From: Amphritea sp. 1_MG-2023
GTDB lineage: Bacteria; Pseudomonadota; Gammaproteobacteria; Pseudomonadales; Balneatricaceae
Reading direction: 5' to 3'
Length of the DNA: 64,000 bases
Assembly (NCBI RefSeq): GCF_030547545.1
Contig: NZ_JAUOQE010000017.1
Span: 1 to 64,000, forward strand
Positions 8,434-17,429 of the stretch are shown one piece after another (the first letter of the stretch is position 1; every line of letters starts with the position of its first letter). The position numbers and the translations under genes are program-made. The notes beneath the pieces are model-generated. The model saw nothing but the letters and a program-made list of their open reading frames with translations. It did not search any database and had not been told where the DNA came from.

Positions 8434-9531
8434 TTATGGCTTATATTCTGGATAATCCGTGAGGCCTTTTTCTCCACCGCCAAATAAGGTATCCGGATCG
8501 TGATCGGCCAAGGGATAGTGATGCTGTATTCGTTTGGGCAGATCTGGGTTGGCAACAAATGGCCGACCAAAGCCGATCATATCCGCTAATCCATCATTAA
8601 GCGTCTGCACGGCTTTCTCGCCATCATAACGGCCTGCAAAAATAAGTACCCCATGAAAAGCATTACGTAGCGCTTGCTTAAAGGAGAGCGGTGTCTCTGG
8701 GGCATCGTCCCAATCGACTTCAGCGATATGTAAGTAGGCTATCTTGTGGCGAGCCAACAATGCCGCTGCTGCGGTATAGGTTTCCACGGGTGTCGCATCC
8801 ACCGTGCCATTCAGCGATGTCAGTGGTGCTAGTCGCACGCCTACCCGTGCAGCGCCGATGGCCTCAATTAAAGCGGTGACAACCTCATCAAGGAAGCGTA
8901 AACGGTTTGCGATACTTCCACCGTACTCATCGATACGATTATTGGCTTCAGAATCAATAAATTGATTGATCAGATAGCCATTGGCAGCATGTAACTCGAT
9001 GCCATCGAAACCCGCGTCTAGGGCATTTAAGGCCGCTTGACGGTACTCTTCAATCACCGCCTTGATATCGGCTTGAGTCATTTCACGAGGCATGACGACA
9101 TCGACAAAGCCTGGCGCTTGCTGACCATTATCGATAAATACTTTTACATTTTCAGCTTTTAAGGCTGATGAGGAGATAGGCGTTTCGCCACCGGTATTAT
9201 CGAGATGCGTCACTCGCCCGACATGCCAAAGTTGCGCAAACATCACACCGCCTTTAGCGTGTACTGCGGAAGTCACTGTTTTCCAGCCGGCAATCTGTGC
9301 CGCCGAGTAGATACCCGGCGTCCAAGCATAACCTTGACCGAGAGCCGATATCTGCGTGCCTTCACTGATGATTAATCCCGCTGATGCACGTTGTGCGTAA
9401 TAGTCAGCCATCAGATGATTGGCGATATTGCCTGGTTGTGTGGCGCGAGAACGTGTCATCGGCGGCATCACGATACGATTTTTAAGTGTTAAGTTACCCA
9501 GTTTTATGGGTTGAAATAGTGTCTCTGTCAT
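8434..9531 (-). CDS. nemA: N-ethylmaleimide reductase, old yellow enzyme family
   Basis: A 365-residue FMN enzyme, the same length as E. coli NemA, that reduces activated alkenes, quinones and nitro compounds with NAD(P)H in the cytoplasm. Visible marks are P-P-M-T-R-S-R with Thr26 near the flavin, H-A-A-N (His181, Asn184) that binds the substrate carbonyl, and the phosphate-binding G-F-G-R-P-F-V-A-N-P-D-L near the end. It lies 11 bp downstream of gloA on the same strand, with another VOC gene upstream. That grouping matches the nemA-gloA electrophile-detoxification operon known in enterobacteria, although the order differs and no nemR repressor is seen. Confidence 0.92.
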   Translation of the reverse strand: MTETLFQPIKLGNLTLKNRIVMPPMTRSRATQPGNIANHLMADYYAQRASAGLIISEGTQISALGQGYAWTPGIYSAAQIAGWKTVTSAVHAKGGVMFAQLWHVGRVTHLDNTGGETPISSSALKAENVKVFIDNGQQAPGFVDVVMPREMTQADIKAVIEEYRQAALNALDAGFDGIELHAANGYLINQFIDSEANNRIDEYGGSIANRLRFLDEVVTALIEAIGAARVGVRLAPLTSLNGTVDATPVETYTAAAALLARHKIAYLHIAEVDWDDAPETPLSFKQALRNAFHGVLIFAGRYDGEKAVQTLNDGLADMIGFGRPFVANPDLPKRIQHHYPLADHDPDTLFGGGEKGLTDYPEYKP

Positions 9532-9542
9532 CTGAGTATCCG

Positions 9543-9920
9543 CTAATGCTGTGTTTCGATAAGTTCAATTTGATAGCCATCGAGATCGGTTATAAAGGCT
9601 ATCTGTGTGGTGCCACCTTTAACGGGGCCCGGTTCACGGGTGATATTGCCCTCGAGTGCTTTGATGCGTCCACAGGTGGCGTTAATATCGTCGACACCGA
9701 GGGCAATATGGCCGAAGCCGTTGCCTAGATCATATTGATGGGTATCCCAGTTATAGGTGAGTTCTATCGCATTGTTATGAGGGCTGCCATCGGCTTGAGG
9801 GTAACCGACAAATACTAAGGTATAGCGATACTGAGTGTTTTCCGTTCGCTCTAAAACACTCATGCCCAGTACTTGAGTATAAAAATCGATAGACTGCTCA
9901 AGATCTGAGACTCTGAGCAT
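9543..9920 (-). CDS. gloA: Lactoylglutathione lyase (glyoxalase I) with a disrupted N-terminus
   Basis: This enzyme converts the methylglyoxal-glutathione hemithioacetal to S-lactoylglutathione. From the ATG at 9920, residues Glu53, His71 and Glu119 correspond to three of the four metal ligands. The fourth, the His of the conserved L-H-T-M-L-R-V start, lies upstream of this ATG: the in-frame upstream codons read F-L-H-T-M-L-R-V but have no ATG, GTG or TTG. A well-placed ATG at 9937 with AGGA six bases before it (9944-9947) is out of frame by one base. One added base in the AATTTTT run would give M-K-F-L-H-T-M. I infer either a real frameshift or a sequence error. If real, the protein would lack a metal ligand. 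Confidence 0.85.
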   Translation of the reverse strand: MLRVSDLEQSIDFYTQVLGMSVLERTENTQYRYTLVFVGYPQADGSPHNNAIELTYNWDTHQYDLGNGFGHIALGVDDINATCGRIKALEGNITREPGPVKGGTTQIAFITDLDGYQIELIETQH

Positions 9921-10026
9921 GGTATGTAAAAATTCATCTAAAATCCTGTGACAGCCTTACCCGTGTAAGACTGCTGATGTTGGCCATGAGCAGCGCATTA
10001 TTAATGCTGCAAACCTGTTTTCGCTA

Positions 10027-10532
10027 TTAGCCGTTATAAGCGCCGCTGGCATAGTGTAGCTCGTAGCTGTGGCTATAGATTTCAACGATGTTGCCAAAGG
10101 GATCTTCCATATAGATCATGCGGTAAGGCTTTTCACCTGGATAGTAGTAACGCGGTGCTTTCATACGTTTTTTACCACCGGCGGCTACAATTTTTTCGGC
10201 CAGTTCTTCGACATTGGGGTCTTGTACGCAGAGGTGGAAGGTGCCTGTTTTTTATCTTCTGGGTTTTCTTGATGTTTAAATTCAAACAGTTCAACACCGA
10301 TACGATCACCTGTCGATAAGTGAGCAATGCGGAAGCTATCCCAGCCTGCGCCGAACACATCGGTACACATTTCGCCGATGGCAGAGTCATCTTCAATCAC
10401 TTCCGATGGCACCATAATGATGTACCCGCCGAGTACTTCGGTGTAAAACTTAACCGCCGCTTCAAGATCGGGTACCGAGATACCAATATGGGAGTAGGTG
10501 CGTGGATATGGCATTTGCTTGAGTGCTGACAT
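10027..10532 (-). pseudogene. VOC (glyoxalase-like) family gene interrupted by a frameshift
   Basis: The first frame runs from ATG 10532 (GAGG upstream) through a typical VOC start, S-H-I-G-I-S-V-P-D-L-E-A-A-V-K-F-Y, to about residue 94, then leaves the family and stops at 10185. The next frame continues at once with T-G-T-F-H-L-C-V-Q-D-P and E-D-P-F-G-N-I-V-E-I-Y-S-H-S, ending at TAA 10027-10029, to give about 168 residues if rejoined. The shift lies at T6 at 10248-10253. One missing base, or a small deletion such as 13 bp, would explain it. It heads an apparent operon with gloA and nemA. Function would be a metal-dependent glyoxalase-type lyase; the substrate is unknown. Confidence 0.8.
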
Positions 10533-11024
10533 AATAACCTCGATGTGGTGACTAGGCAGGGTGATAGCCTTCGATTGAGCTAATATAGGTCTTTGTTATT
10601 TGTTTTTGAAATTATGGTTTGTTATTAATTTGATAATATTTTGTTATGATTTTTTGAGTGTACTCGGTGAGAAAGGCTCATTAACAAATGCAGCCCTCGG
10701 TGATTGACTCAAAGCATGGCCGAACGATGAACTATATCGCCTTGAGGCAATCAATAGCGTTGCTCAACAGGGAAGGCATCGTATTGACACAATCCCTGCT
10801 TAGCTTTGCAAGAAAGGCTAGTGTAACGATGAGGCGGTGAATATAATCGCCCCTTAAAACCTCTTGGCTATCAACATCGGATAGTTTATCTACATATCAA
10901 TGCTTTGATTGAGCGTCAGTCAGGTTGTCAGTATGGATCGTGCCTGCTGTGATAATCGCTTTAGCGGGTTATCGCTGCTTTATCGATGCGCGTCATCATC
11001 TTTAAGCCTTTATATGGATCTTTT
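10533..11024. other. Divergent intergenic region
   Basis: This 490-bp spacer carries promoters for the VOC/gloA/nemA cluster and for the exporter to the right. It is AT-rich at 10590-10660. I see no supportable gene, and no clear operator palindrome that would suggest a NemR-type repressor site. Confidence 0.4.
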
Positions 11025-12281
11025 ATGAAAAAGCAGCAAAACCGCGTGACACCGGGTATGTCATCGAAAGAGTTTACGGTCCTCGTCGCCTTATTGATGT
11101 CGATTGTAGCTATTTCAATTGATGCGTTATTACCGGCCTTGGGTGTTATTGGCAATGCATTAGGGGCCACGACGGCGAATCAATCGCAATGGCTGATTAG
11201 TCTATTGTTTTTAGGCATGGCCATCGGTCAACTGATTTGTGGTCCATTATCCGATGCCTTAGGGCGTAAGCCGATACTGTTTGGAGGCTTTAGTATCTAT
11301 CTAGTTGGTACGCTCATTTGCTATCAAGCCAATAGTTTAGAGATCATGATGCTAGGTCGTTTTATTCAAGGTTTGGGAGTCGCAGGCCCCTATATTTCTG
11401 CGATCTCCTTAGTCCGTGATTTGTATCATGGTTCACAAATGGCACGTATTATGTCCTTGGTGATGATGATCTTTGTGCTGGTACCCGCGATTGCGCCGAC
11501 GCTTGGGCAGGTGATTATGTTTTTGGCCGACTGGCGGGGTATTTTCGAGTTGTATTTGGTTTATGCGGCTATTTTAATCCTCTGGATATTATTCCGCTTA
11601 AAGGAGACGCTCGCCAAACAACATCGGATTCCTTTTACGCGAACAGGCTTCAGCGAAGGCTTTAAAGAGGTGCTGAGCAATCGCATAACGGCGAGTTATA
11701 CCGTCTGTATGGGGTTGTTTTTCGGTAGCTTTATCGGTTATTTGAATTCGGCACAGCAAATATTTCAAGTGCAATTTAATACCGCTAACCTGTTCTCTGT
11801 TTATTTTGGTGCGCTAGCGCTGTTGCTGGGTTTCTCTTCTCTGATTAACGCGCGCATCGTGGAACAGCATGGCGCCAAGCATATTGCGTTTCGTGCCATT
11901 TTTACGGTGGTGTTAGCGTCGATTCTTTTTTTGAGTTTGCATGCTTTGGTGACGATCACCTTGTGGATGTTCCTCTGTTATGCGGGCACGTTTTTCTTCT
12001 GCTTTGGCTTTTTGTTTGGCAATGTTAACGCCTTAGCAATGGAACCTATGGGACATGTTGCGGGTATTGCCTCCGCTGTGATTGGCTCGGTTTCTTCCAT
12101 TATGTCGATGCTGATAGGTACGCTGATTGGGCAGATGTACGATAACACCTTGATACCGATGACCACGGGCTTCGCGCTTTTTGGCACCATAGCGCTCGGT
12201 ATTATGTATTGGGCTGAGCGGGGAAGAATTGAAGATGGACCGCAAGAGGATGAGACGTTTAGCGAAGCTGAGTCTGTCTAA
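11025..12281 (+). CDS. Bcr/CflA-type MFS exporter (second copy)
   Basis: A 418-residue 12-helix transporter from the chosen ATG at 11025. Marks are S-I-D-A-L-L-P-A-L in helix 1, G-P-L-S-D-A-L-G-R-K-P in the loop 2/3 signature, and the helix-4 G-R-F-I-Q-G-L-G segment of proton-coupled exporters. The C-terminus is an acidic tail. GGAT lies before the start; an in-frame ATG at 10986 has no ribosome site. The gene is monocistronic, with a strong terminator 22 bp after the stop. Its sequence differs from the exporter at 6825-8021, so it is not a recent duplicate. Substrate is unknown. Confidence 0.85.
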   Translation: MKKQQNRVTPGMSSKEFTVLVALLMSIVAISIDALLPALGVIGNALGATTANQSQWLISLLFLGMAIGQLICGPLSDALGRKPILFGGFSIYLVGTLICYQANSLEIMMLGRFIQGLGVAGPYISAISLVRDLYHGSQMARIMSLVMMIFVLVPAIAPTLGQVIMFLADWRGIFELYLVYAAILILWILFRLKETLAKQHRIPFTRTGFSEGFKEVLSNRITASYTVCMGLFFGSFIGYLNSAQQIFQVQFNTANLFSVYFGALALLLGFSSLINARIVEQHGAKHIAFRAIFTVVLASILFLSLHALVTITLWMFLCYAGTFFFCFGFLFGNVNALAMEPMGHVAGIASAVIGSVSSIMSMLIGTLIGQMYDNTLIPMTTGFALFGTIALGIMYWAERGRIEDGPQEDETFSEAESV

Positions 12282-12302
12282 TATTCTCATATGATTCGTT
12301 AT

Positions 12303-12336
12303 AAACACCGAGTATGTCGCCATCCTCGGTGTTTTT
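12303..12336 (+). terminator. Rho-independent terminator of the exporter gene
   Basis: AAACACCGAG pairs with CTCGGTGTTT around a 12-base loop and runs into a T tract. Confidence 0.85.
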
Positions 12337-12565
12337 GTATCCCGTACATCTGATCGTCGCTCAACGCCAATGGCGAGCGCTGATCCGTCGCTTATTTGCG
12401 CTAAAAGCTTAATCGTATGACAACGATACTGGTGAGTAGCGCTCCTGCTATGGTGTGATTAGTTAGCCCTTGATACTGGCAGAGCGAATAGGGCGACAGT
12501 ATGAGGTCAGCTAAGGGATAATCACAAGTGATGGGCTATGTTAATGGGCAAGGGCTAAGAAGAGC

Positions 12566-12629
12566 CGTTAAAGCTGTTGTTAAAAGCAGTCGTTAAGGAC
12601 TGTCGTTAAGGGCTGTCGTTAAGGGCTGA
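12566..12629. repeat. 12-13-bp tandem repeat, five units
   Basis: The last three units are CGTTAAGGACTGT, CGTTAAGGGCTGT and CGTTAAGGGCTGA; two earlier units (12566-12590) are more diverged. It lies about 230 bp after the exporter terminator. Confidence 0.7.
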
Positions 12630-13060
12630 CGTCTAGGTCCGTTGCTACTTTAAGCGATATCATCTTTAAGTTTTACTAACGGTGAGCTCTATCAACTTTA
12701 AACGAGATCAATAAGAGTGGCCGTGCGGCGGGTGGAAGGTAGAGGGAAGAGGGGCATTACTTTAGTTGAAACACCCTGAGTGTCAGGCTCAATGGGGGGG
12801 GGAGGCGTCACTTCTCAGGATGCATCAACCGCAGCAATAATCTTTTAATTACAAATTTAGTGCCTAAATTTAATAAATCATTATTAATCAGTTAGTTATG
12901 AATTTTTTCTATTTTAAATCGGCTTTTTACTCCGGTGTTTTCTATAAATCTGTCGCTATATAGAGACTCATGACGCTTTAAATAATAAAGGCTTTATCTA
13001 TCAATGGGTTAGAGTGTCTCTTATTGGGTACAGGCTCTGCACAGCGTTGAACTATGCTAA

Positions 13061-13092
13061 GGAAGGTGCGAATAAGTCAATTACGCCTCTGG
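13061..13092 (+). mobile_element. Solo left end of the IS5-type MITE
   Basis: The first 32 bp of the 94-bp element are present without mismatch, preceded by CTAA, the kind of 4-bp target IS5-type elements use. The sequence then diverges and no right end follows. This is a truncated insertion. Confidence 0.8.
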
Positions 13093-13296
13093 ATGTCTCA
13101 GTTAATAGGCGTTTTTCTTATCTTAGACGTAGGCCTGCTTTGTTGCTTGCGGTGTTACGCCTTTTATCGATGTTCTTGATGCTGTTGAGCTTATGAAAGA
13201 GGAAGTTGATGGATCATCGAGGATGGTGTTGATGGGCGTTTTAGGCTGATTTTTGCACTAATGGCTCAAAATGGGTGAAAAAGCCAAATTTAAGGC

Positions 13297-13327
13297 AAAA
13301 AAAACAGGCTATATAGCCTGTAAAAAA
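13297..13327 (-). terminator. Bidirectional terminator
   Basis: ACAGGCTA and TAGCCTGT form an 8-bp stem with a 2-base centre. It is flanked by eight A on the left and six A on the right; on the minus strand the left run becomes a U tract. It ends the small gene that begins at 13585. Confidence 0.8.
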
Positions 13328-13369
13328 GAGCCTGCTTGATAACGCGGCAAGCTCTGTAGAGAGAAGGGG

Positions 13370-13585
13370 TTAAGCCGCCGCTGAGTGAACGAATACGGGC
13401 TTATCCAGTGATTCCATTTTCATCTTCGCATTGGCTCTACGTAAGAGAGGGCCAAACGATGGTGTTGTCGTTTTCACTGAAGATTTAAACAGGGCGAATG
13501 CGCTCAGTACCAGTTCTGCTTGAACTTCAGCACGTAGATCCGCCGCTTGTGTATAGATATCGCGATATTGGCTAGATGCAATCAT
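13370..13585 (-). CDS. Small protein of unknown function (71 residues)
   Basis: A 71-residue, Ala- and Lys-rich, probably helical protein with no membrane segment. The segment around residues 15-30 (A-A-D-L-R-A-E-V-Q-A-E-L) resembles short alphaproteobacterial helical proteins only loosely, so I give no family. GGTGA lies before the ATG. A long 5' leader carries an inverted repeat and a palindrome, and a clean terminator follows, so it looks like a genuine, regulated single gene. Function is unknown. Confidence 0.6.
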   Translation of the reverse strand: MIASSQYRDIYTQAADLRAEVQAELVLSAFALFKSSVKTTTPSFGPLLRRANAKMKMESLDKPVFVHSAAA

Positions 13586-13608
13586 GTTTCACCGGTAGTT
13601 ATAAAATT

Positions 13609-13685
13609 AATTCAGGCTCGAACCATGTTCAGCGCTTCGACCCGCTGTCGAACCTGAATTGAAACTGTTTAAGAGGTGTCACCTC
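13609..13685 (-). promoter_or_regulatory. Inverted repeat and palindrome upstream of the 71-residue gene
   Basis: AATTCAGG-C-TCGA (13609-13621) and its near mirror TCGA-A-CCTGAATT (13648-13660) can form a long stem in the leader. Further upstream, GAGGTG-T-CACCTC (13673-13685) is a perfect 6-bp palindrome, a plausible operator. The rest of the spacer to 13945 has no gene I can support. Confidence 0.45.
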
Positions 13686-13945
13686 AAATAATGCGCGTAT
13701 TCTATACTTTAGTAGAACAAATGATAGCTGATCAATTTTCAGATAATAGATGAGTAAAATTCATCATTTGTATCTTACTGATTTTTCATTCGCAGGGTCT
13801 GATCTCGCTGGGCACGGATGCGTTTCATCGATGATATTGGTTGTAGCATAAAGGGGTAATTAATCACCTTTAAATTCAACAGCTTTGCCGTTAACGTATG
13901 CCCAAGGGTTAGGGTTATCAAATAATGACTAGCGATAACAGTCGG

Positions 13946-13984
13946 TCTTTTTAGCCGATCTTTTTAGTTGATCTTTTTAAGTGA
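13946..13984. repeat. 13-bp tandem repeat, three units
   Basis: Units TCTTTTTAGCCGA, TCTTTTTAGTTGA and TCTTTTTAAGTGA are contiguous. The array ends 51 bp before the DUF938 start codon, in its leader. Confidence 0.8.
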
Positions 13985-14035
13985 TGCCTGAGTGAATATT
14001 GGCGGTTAATGCCGCTACAAAAGGGGAAGGATAGG

Positions 14036-14656
14036 ATGATAGTGACTGATAAAAATCATTTTGCGGGGTTTTCTCCGGCATCTGCACGTAATCGTGAGCC
14101 AATCTCACAGGCTCTGATGACGTTATTACGTGGTAATGAAACGGTATTAGAGGTTGGTAGTGGTACAGGTCAGCATGCGGTTTATTTCACCGAGCAGTGG
14201 CCAGGGCTGCAGTGGCAACCGAGTGATATTGCTCAGCAATTACCCTTGCTTCAGGCTAACTTAGATACCCATGAACGACATAATATCGATCAAGCGCGGT
14301 TGCTCAACCTGCAGCATGCTCATTGGGCTGATAGCGTGATGCCGGTTGACCTTATTTATACTGCTAACACGTTACATATTATCGCTTGGAGCGAGGTGGT
14401 TTCACTCTTTAGTCAGCTTGAAAAAGTGTTACGGCCTCAAGGTCGAGTCATTGTCTATGGTCCATTTCGCTATGCTCAAGAATTTACCAGTACCAGTAAT
14501 GCTGAATTTGATGCTTGGCTTAAAGTGCGTAATCCACTCAGTGGCCTTCGTGATTTTGAAGCGGTGAATGCGTTAGCGTTAGCAGCGGGTTTATCGTTGT
14601 TGCATGATATAGCGATGCCAGCGAATAATCAGTTACTGGTGTGGCAAAAAATCTGA
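14036..14656 (+). CDS. DUF938-family SAM-dependent methyltransferase
   Basis: A protein of about 206 residues. V-L-E-V-G-S-G-T-G-Q-H-A is the SAM-binding motif I, and Y-T-A-N-T-L-H-I-I-A-W is the conserved signature of the DUF938 family. The family is widespread in proteobacteria, with unknown substrate. The start is the ATG at 14036, preceded by AAGGATAGG; the in-frame ATG at 14009 lacks a ribosome site. It is monocistronic and cytoplasmic. Confidence 0.88.
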   Translation: MIVTDKNHFAGFSPASARNREPISQALMTLLRGNETVLEVGSGTGQHAVYFTEQWPGLQWQPSDIAQQLPLLQANLDTHERHNIDQARLLNLQHAHWADSVMPVDLIYTANTLHIIAWSEVVSLFSQLEKVLRPQGRVIVYGPFRYAQEFTSTSNAEFDAWLKVRNPLSGLRDFEAVNALALAAGLSLLHDIAMPANNQLLVWQKI

Positions 14657-14765
14657 TGGGAATACGAGGAGTCTAACGGTATTGAGGCTTGAGCGCTTGA
14701 TGCTTTCAGGCGCATCAATGGGGAAGTAGGCTGCAACCCGGAGGTCACAGCCGGGCAGTCAACAA

Positions 14766-14972
14766 TTACAGCAGTGTAACGTTTTCAGCCTGTGGACCTT
14801 TTTGACCATCAGTCACTTCGAAAGATACTTGTTGTCCTTCGTTCAGCGTTTTAAACCCATCGGAGTTAATCGCGCGGAAGTGAACGAATACGTCGGGGCC
14901 GTTATCTTGTTCGATGAAACCGTAGCCTTTATCGGCATTGAACCATTTAACGGTACCAGTAGATGTAGACAT
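14766..14972 (-). CDS. Cold-shock protein, CspA family
   Basis: A 68-residue single cold-shock domain that binds single-stranded RNA/DNA and melts mRNA structure. The RNP1 motif K-G-Y-G-F-I and RNP2 motif V-F-V-H-F are intact, as is the K-W-F-N-A-D-K opening. A long leader with a hairpin precedes it, as in cold-regulated csp genes. Which paralogue it represents cannot be decided. Confidence 0.95.
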   Translation of the reverse strand: MSTSTGTVKWFNADKGYGFIEQDNGPDVFVHFRAINSDGFKTLNEGQQVSFEVTDGQKGPQAENVTLL

Positions 14973-15010
14973 GATTGTATTCCCTACAATAGTTTTTTTT
15001 TAAGATAATT

Positions 15011-15032
15011 GTACACAGAAAGCTCTGTATAC
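15011..15032 (-). promoter_or_regulatory. Hairpin in the cold-shock gene leader
   Basis: GTACACAGA and TCTGTATAC are near-complementary around AAGC, about 40 bp upstream of the start codon. It could act as a leader RNA structure. Confidence 0.4.
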
Positions 15033-15596
15033 GGGTTAAGCTAAGAATGCAGGAACTACATTTATGACGAAGGGACTCACAGGTTAAACTGATGGGCTCT
15101 TTGGTGCATAAAAAACAGGCCGTACTTTCAAGCTAATTTAATTCTAAGATATTTGTGGAAAGAGTAAAAGCGTTATTTTTAAAAGGATTTATTTTTTTAA
15201 ATTGTTGAAATAAAAGGATTTATTTTAATTTTTTTACTATTTTACAATATCTCGGTTATGCTTTTAATCATTTTATCAAGCATTTTTGACGCGCCGGTTA
15301 CACTTCAAAAATTCTCAGACGCTAGCCCTGATGTGATCTAGCGTGGGGTTATTTCGTGTCTCAGTGGCTTGTTAGACACTGGGGTGCGTGCAGGAAGTCA
15401 TGAAACACAGAGGTGACTCATCGCTCGGGCTAAACCAGAGGGTGATGAGGCAATGTAAGCTAATGACATCGTTCCATGCATCACTTACATTTGCGCTGGC
15501 GACGTCTGTTAGGGGGGAGTCGTGGAGAGGGAAAGTGGTCTAAAGTTGCCCTCATTGATAGCAATAAGGGCGATAAAGATAGCGCGATTTTATGAC
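15033..15596. other. AT-rich intergenic region
   Basis: This 564-bp region holds the csp promoter side and the downstream side of the YaiL gene. The stretch 15120-15270 is very AT-rich, with a repeated AAAAGGATTTATTTT. No gene is supported. Confidence 0.4.
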
Positions 15597-16154
15597 TTAC
15601 CACATGAGATCATCAGGGATCTGGTAGTCGGCATAAGGATCATCGGGATCGATCTCTTCCACCTGTTGACGGCTGATGATAAGTTCGGGACGCCGTTCAC
15701 TGATTTTCTCAGCAACACCCGCCGGAATCAGTAAATAACGGCCTTTATTAGACGCGATCGCCAGATTACCTTTGGCTAACTGTTCCTGTAAGGTTTTGCT
15801 GACATAGAGTTTTTTGATGGTCGTGCCATCAACGAAGTTATATTCAACATCGCCGTCGTCGGGCATATCAATGATGTTCTGTTGCATCATCTGTAGACAT
15901 GAGGCATCGATTGAGCGACGCGTGAGTTCATCTTCCCGTTGCCGGTTTAACGCGCGGTCGCGTTCAAGCTTGTCTTCTTTGGCCTTAGCGATGGCTTGTT
16001 CTCGTGCCAGCTGTTCTGGATCTTTAAACACTTCGCCTTTCTTAACCGCTTTTGCTTGTTTCGTTTTTTTACGTTTTTCAGCTTTGGCTTTATTTGCCTG
16101 CTGTTTATTTGCCAGACCCGCTTTAAGAAGCTGATCTTGTAGAGATCCTGCCAT
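15597..16154 (-). CDS. yaiL: DUF2058 family protein (YaiL-like)
   Basis: A 185-residue, highly charged cytoplasmic protein. Residues 1-75 are a Lys/Ala/Glu-rich helical arm starting M-A-G-S-L-Q-D-Q-L-L-K-A-G-L, and the C-terminal half is the compact DUF2058 domain. Members are described as nucleoprotein or polynucleotide-associated; no biochemical role is established. AGGA lies before the ATG. It is monocistronic. Confidence 0.88.
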   Translation of the reverse strand: MAGSLQDQLLKAGLANKQQANKAKAEKRKKTKQAKAVKKGEVFKDPEQLAREQAIAKAKEDKLERDRALNRQREDELTRRSIDASCLQMMQQNIIDMPDDGDVEYNFVDGTTIKKLYVSKTLQEQLAKGNLAIASNKGRYLLIPAGVAEKISERRPELIISRQQVEEIDPDDPYADYQIPDDLMW

Positions 16155-16375
16155 GATGTTTATCCTGCTTCAGTCGCATACTGGTTGCGAACTATAGCGA
16201 ACATTGCGGGTTAGCTCCATATTATGGGGGTGATTAGGTAGGATTCCGCTCGAATTCTATCGTTTGGCTGATATCGGTTGATGGCTTAGCGGCTTTTTCG
16301 CTTTAATCTCGGGGCAGACTGTTGTTGAATAGAGTCAACGGTAGGCGTTGTAACAGGCGATAATCCTTCACCAAC

Positions 16376-16951
16376 ATGGATGCGATGAGTAACATGAAAA
16401 TAGCGGTTTACTGCGGTGCATCATCGGGTAGGGTCGATGGGCCTTATCAAGCAGAGGCGCGTCAACTCGGTCAGCAGATGGCGCAACAGCAGATAGCGTT
16501 AGTGTATGGCGGCTCAAGTGTTGGGCTGATGGGCAGTGTCGCCGATGGTGTGCTCGATGCGGGAGGCCATGTCTGTGGTGTGATGCCGCAGGTGTTAGTG
16601 GATCGTGAACAAGTACATGTGGGGCTGAGTGAATTGCATGTTGTGGAAGATATGCATCAACGTAAGGCGGTGATGATGGAGCTTGCTGATGCGTTTATTG
16701 CGCTACCCGGAGGCACCGGCACGTTGGAAGAGCTATTTGAGGTGTGGGCCTGGCGTCAGATCGGTATTCATCATAAGCCTTTTGGTTTGCTCAATGTTGC
16801 CGGCTATTATGATCATCTGTTGGCGTTTATTGAACATGCCTCACAGGAGGCTTTTATTCGCGGTGAGTATCGTGATTTTTTGATGGTTGATGGGCAGGCT
16901 GAGAGCCTGTTAACTCGCTTAGCGGGACGTGTTGAGTCACGCCCAGTATGA
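16376..16951 (+). CDS. LOG-family (TIGR00730) nucleotide phosphoribohydrolase
   Basis: A protein of about 190 residues. The P-G-G-T-G-T-L-E-E-L-F-E motif is the hallmark of the lysine-decarboxylase-like LOG fold that cleaves the N-glycosidic bond of nucleoside monophosphates (cytokinin-activating in plants; purine-nucleotide turnover is likely in bacteria). Met at 16376, 16385 and 16394 are all possible starts; homologues usually begin near M-K-I-A-V-Y-C-G-A-S, favouring 16394. It is followed 19 bp later by yciA and probably co-transcribed. It differs from the larger PpnN at 45291. Confidence 0.85.
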   Translation: MDAMSNMKIAVYCGASSGRVDGPYQAEARQLGQQMAQQQIALVYGGSSVGLMGSVADGVLDAGGHVCGVMPQVLVDREQVHVGLSELHVVEDMHQRKAVMMELADAFIALPGGTGTLEELFEVWAWRQIGIHHKPFGLLNVAGYYDHLLAFIEHASQEAFIRGEYRDFLMVDGQAESLLTRLAGRVESRPV

Positions 16952-16970
16952 ATAAATTAACGGAGATATA

Positions 16971-17366
16971 ATGTCACAGATGCCAACAGGTAAGCCATCA
17001 TTAAGAACGATTGCGATGCCGGCGGATGCCAACCCCGATGGTGATATTTTTGGTGGCTGGATCATGTCACAGATGGACCTTGCGAGTGGTGTGTTTGCCG
17101 CGCAAGAGATTAAAGGGCGAGTGGTCACGGTCGCTGTCGATGCAATGACCTTCCATAAGCCCGTTTATATTGGTGATGATGTCAGTTGCTATTGTCGTTT
17201 AGTGCGGCAAGGTAACACATCGTTAGTGGTGTTGGTGGAAACATGGGTGCAGCGACATCATAGTGAGCAAGTCGATAAGGTGACCGAGGGACGCTTTACC
17301 TTTGTCGCGATCGATGCTGAGGGCCGTCCACGTCCCGTGAATAAGGCTGAAAAACCCATCGAGTGA
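16971..17366 (+). CDS. yciA: Acyl-CoA thioesterase YciA
   Basis: A 131-residue single hotdog-domain thioesterase that hydrolyses short- and long-chain acyl-CoA in the cytoplasm. The N-terminal A-N-P-D-G-D-I-F-G-G-W-I-M-S-Q-M-D segment carries the catalytic Asp region of the family. GGAG lies before the ATG. It is downstream of the LOG gene, in an apparent two-gene unit. Confidence 0.9.
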   Translation: MSQMPTGKPSLRTIAMPADANPDGDIFGGWIMSQMDLASGVFAAQEIKGRVVTVAVDAMTFHKPVYIGDDVSCYCRLVRQGNTSLVVLVETWVQRHHSEQVDKVTEGRFTFVAIDAEGRPRPVNKAEKPIE

Positions 17367-17429
17367 ATACAACAAAGCGCTTAGCCGTTATCGGGCTGAA
17401 GCGCTTGGCAAGTGGTGATGAGTGCGGTG

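Larger units (their letters stand above)
12337..13296. other. Roughly 1-kb region without a supportable gene
   Basis: Contents are a short tandem repeat (12566-12629), a run of nine G at 12794-12802, an AT-rich stretch at 12840-12960 and a solo IS5-type transposon end (13061-13092). A 60-residue frame at 13014-13196 runs through the transposon end and has no ribosome site, so I do not call it. The region looks like decayed sequence. Confidence 0.5.

Noticed and set aside
12794-12802. Run of nine G as a possible phase-variation tract
   Set aside because: It lies in a gene-free stretch with no promoter or frame it could switch.
13014-13196. 60-residue frame
   Set aside because: It spans the truncated MITE end, has no ribosome site and no recognisable protein features.
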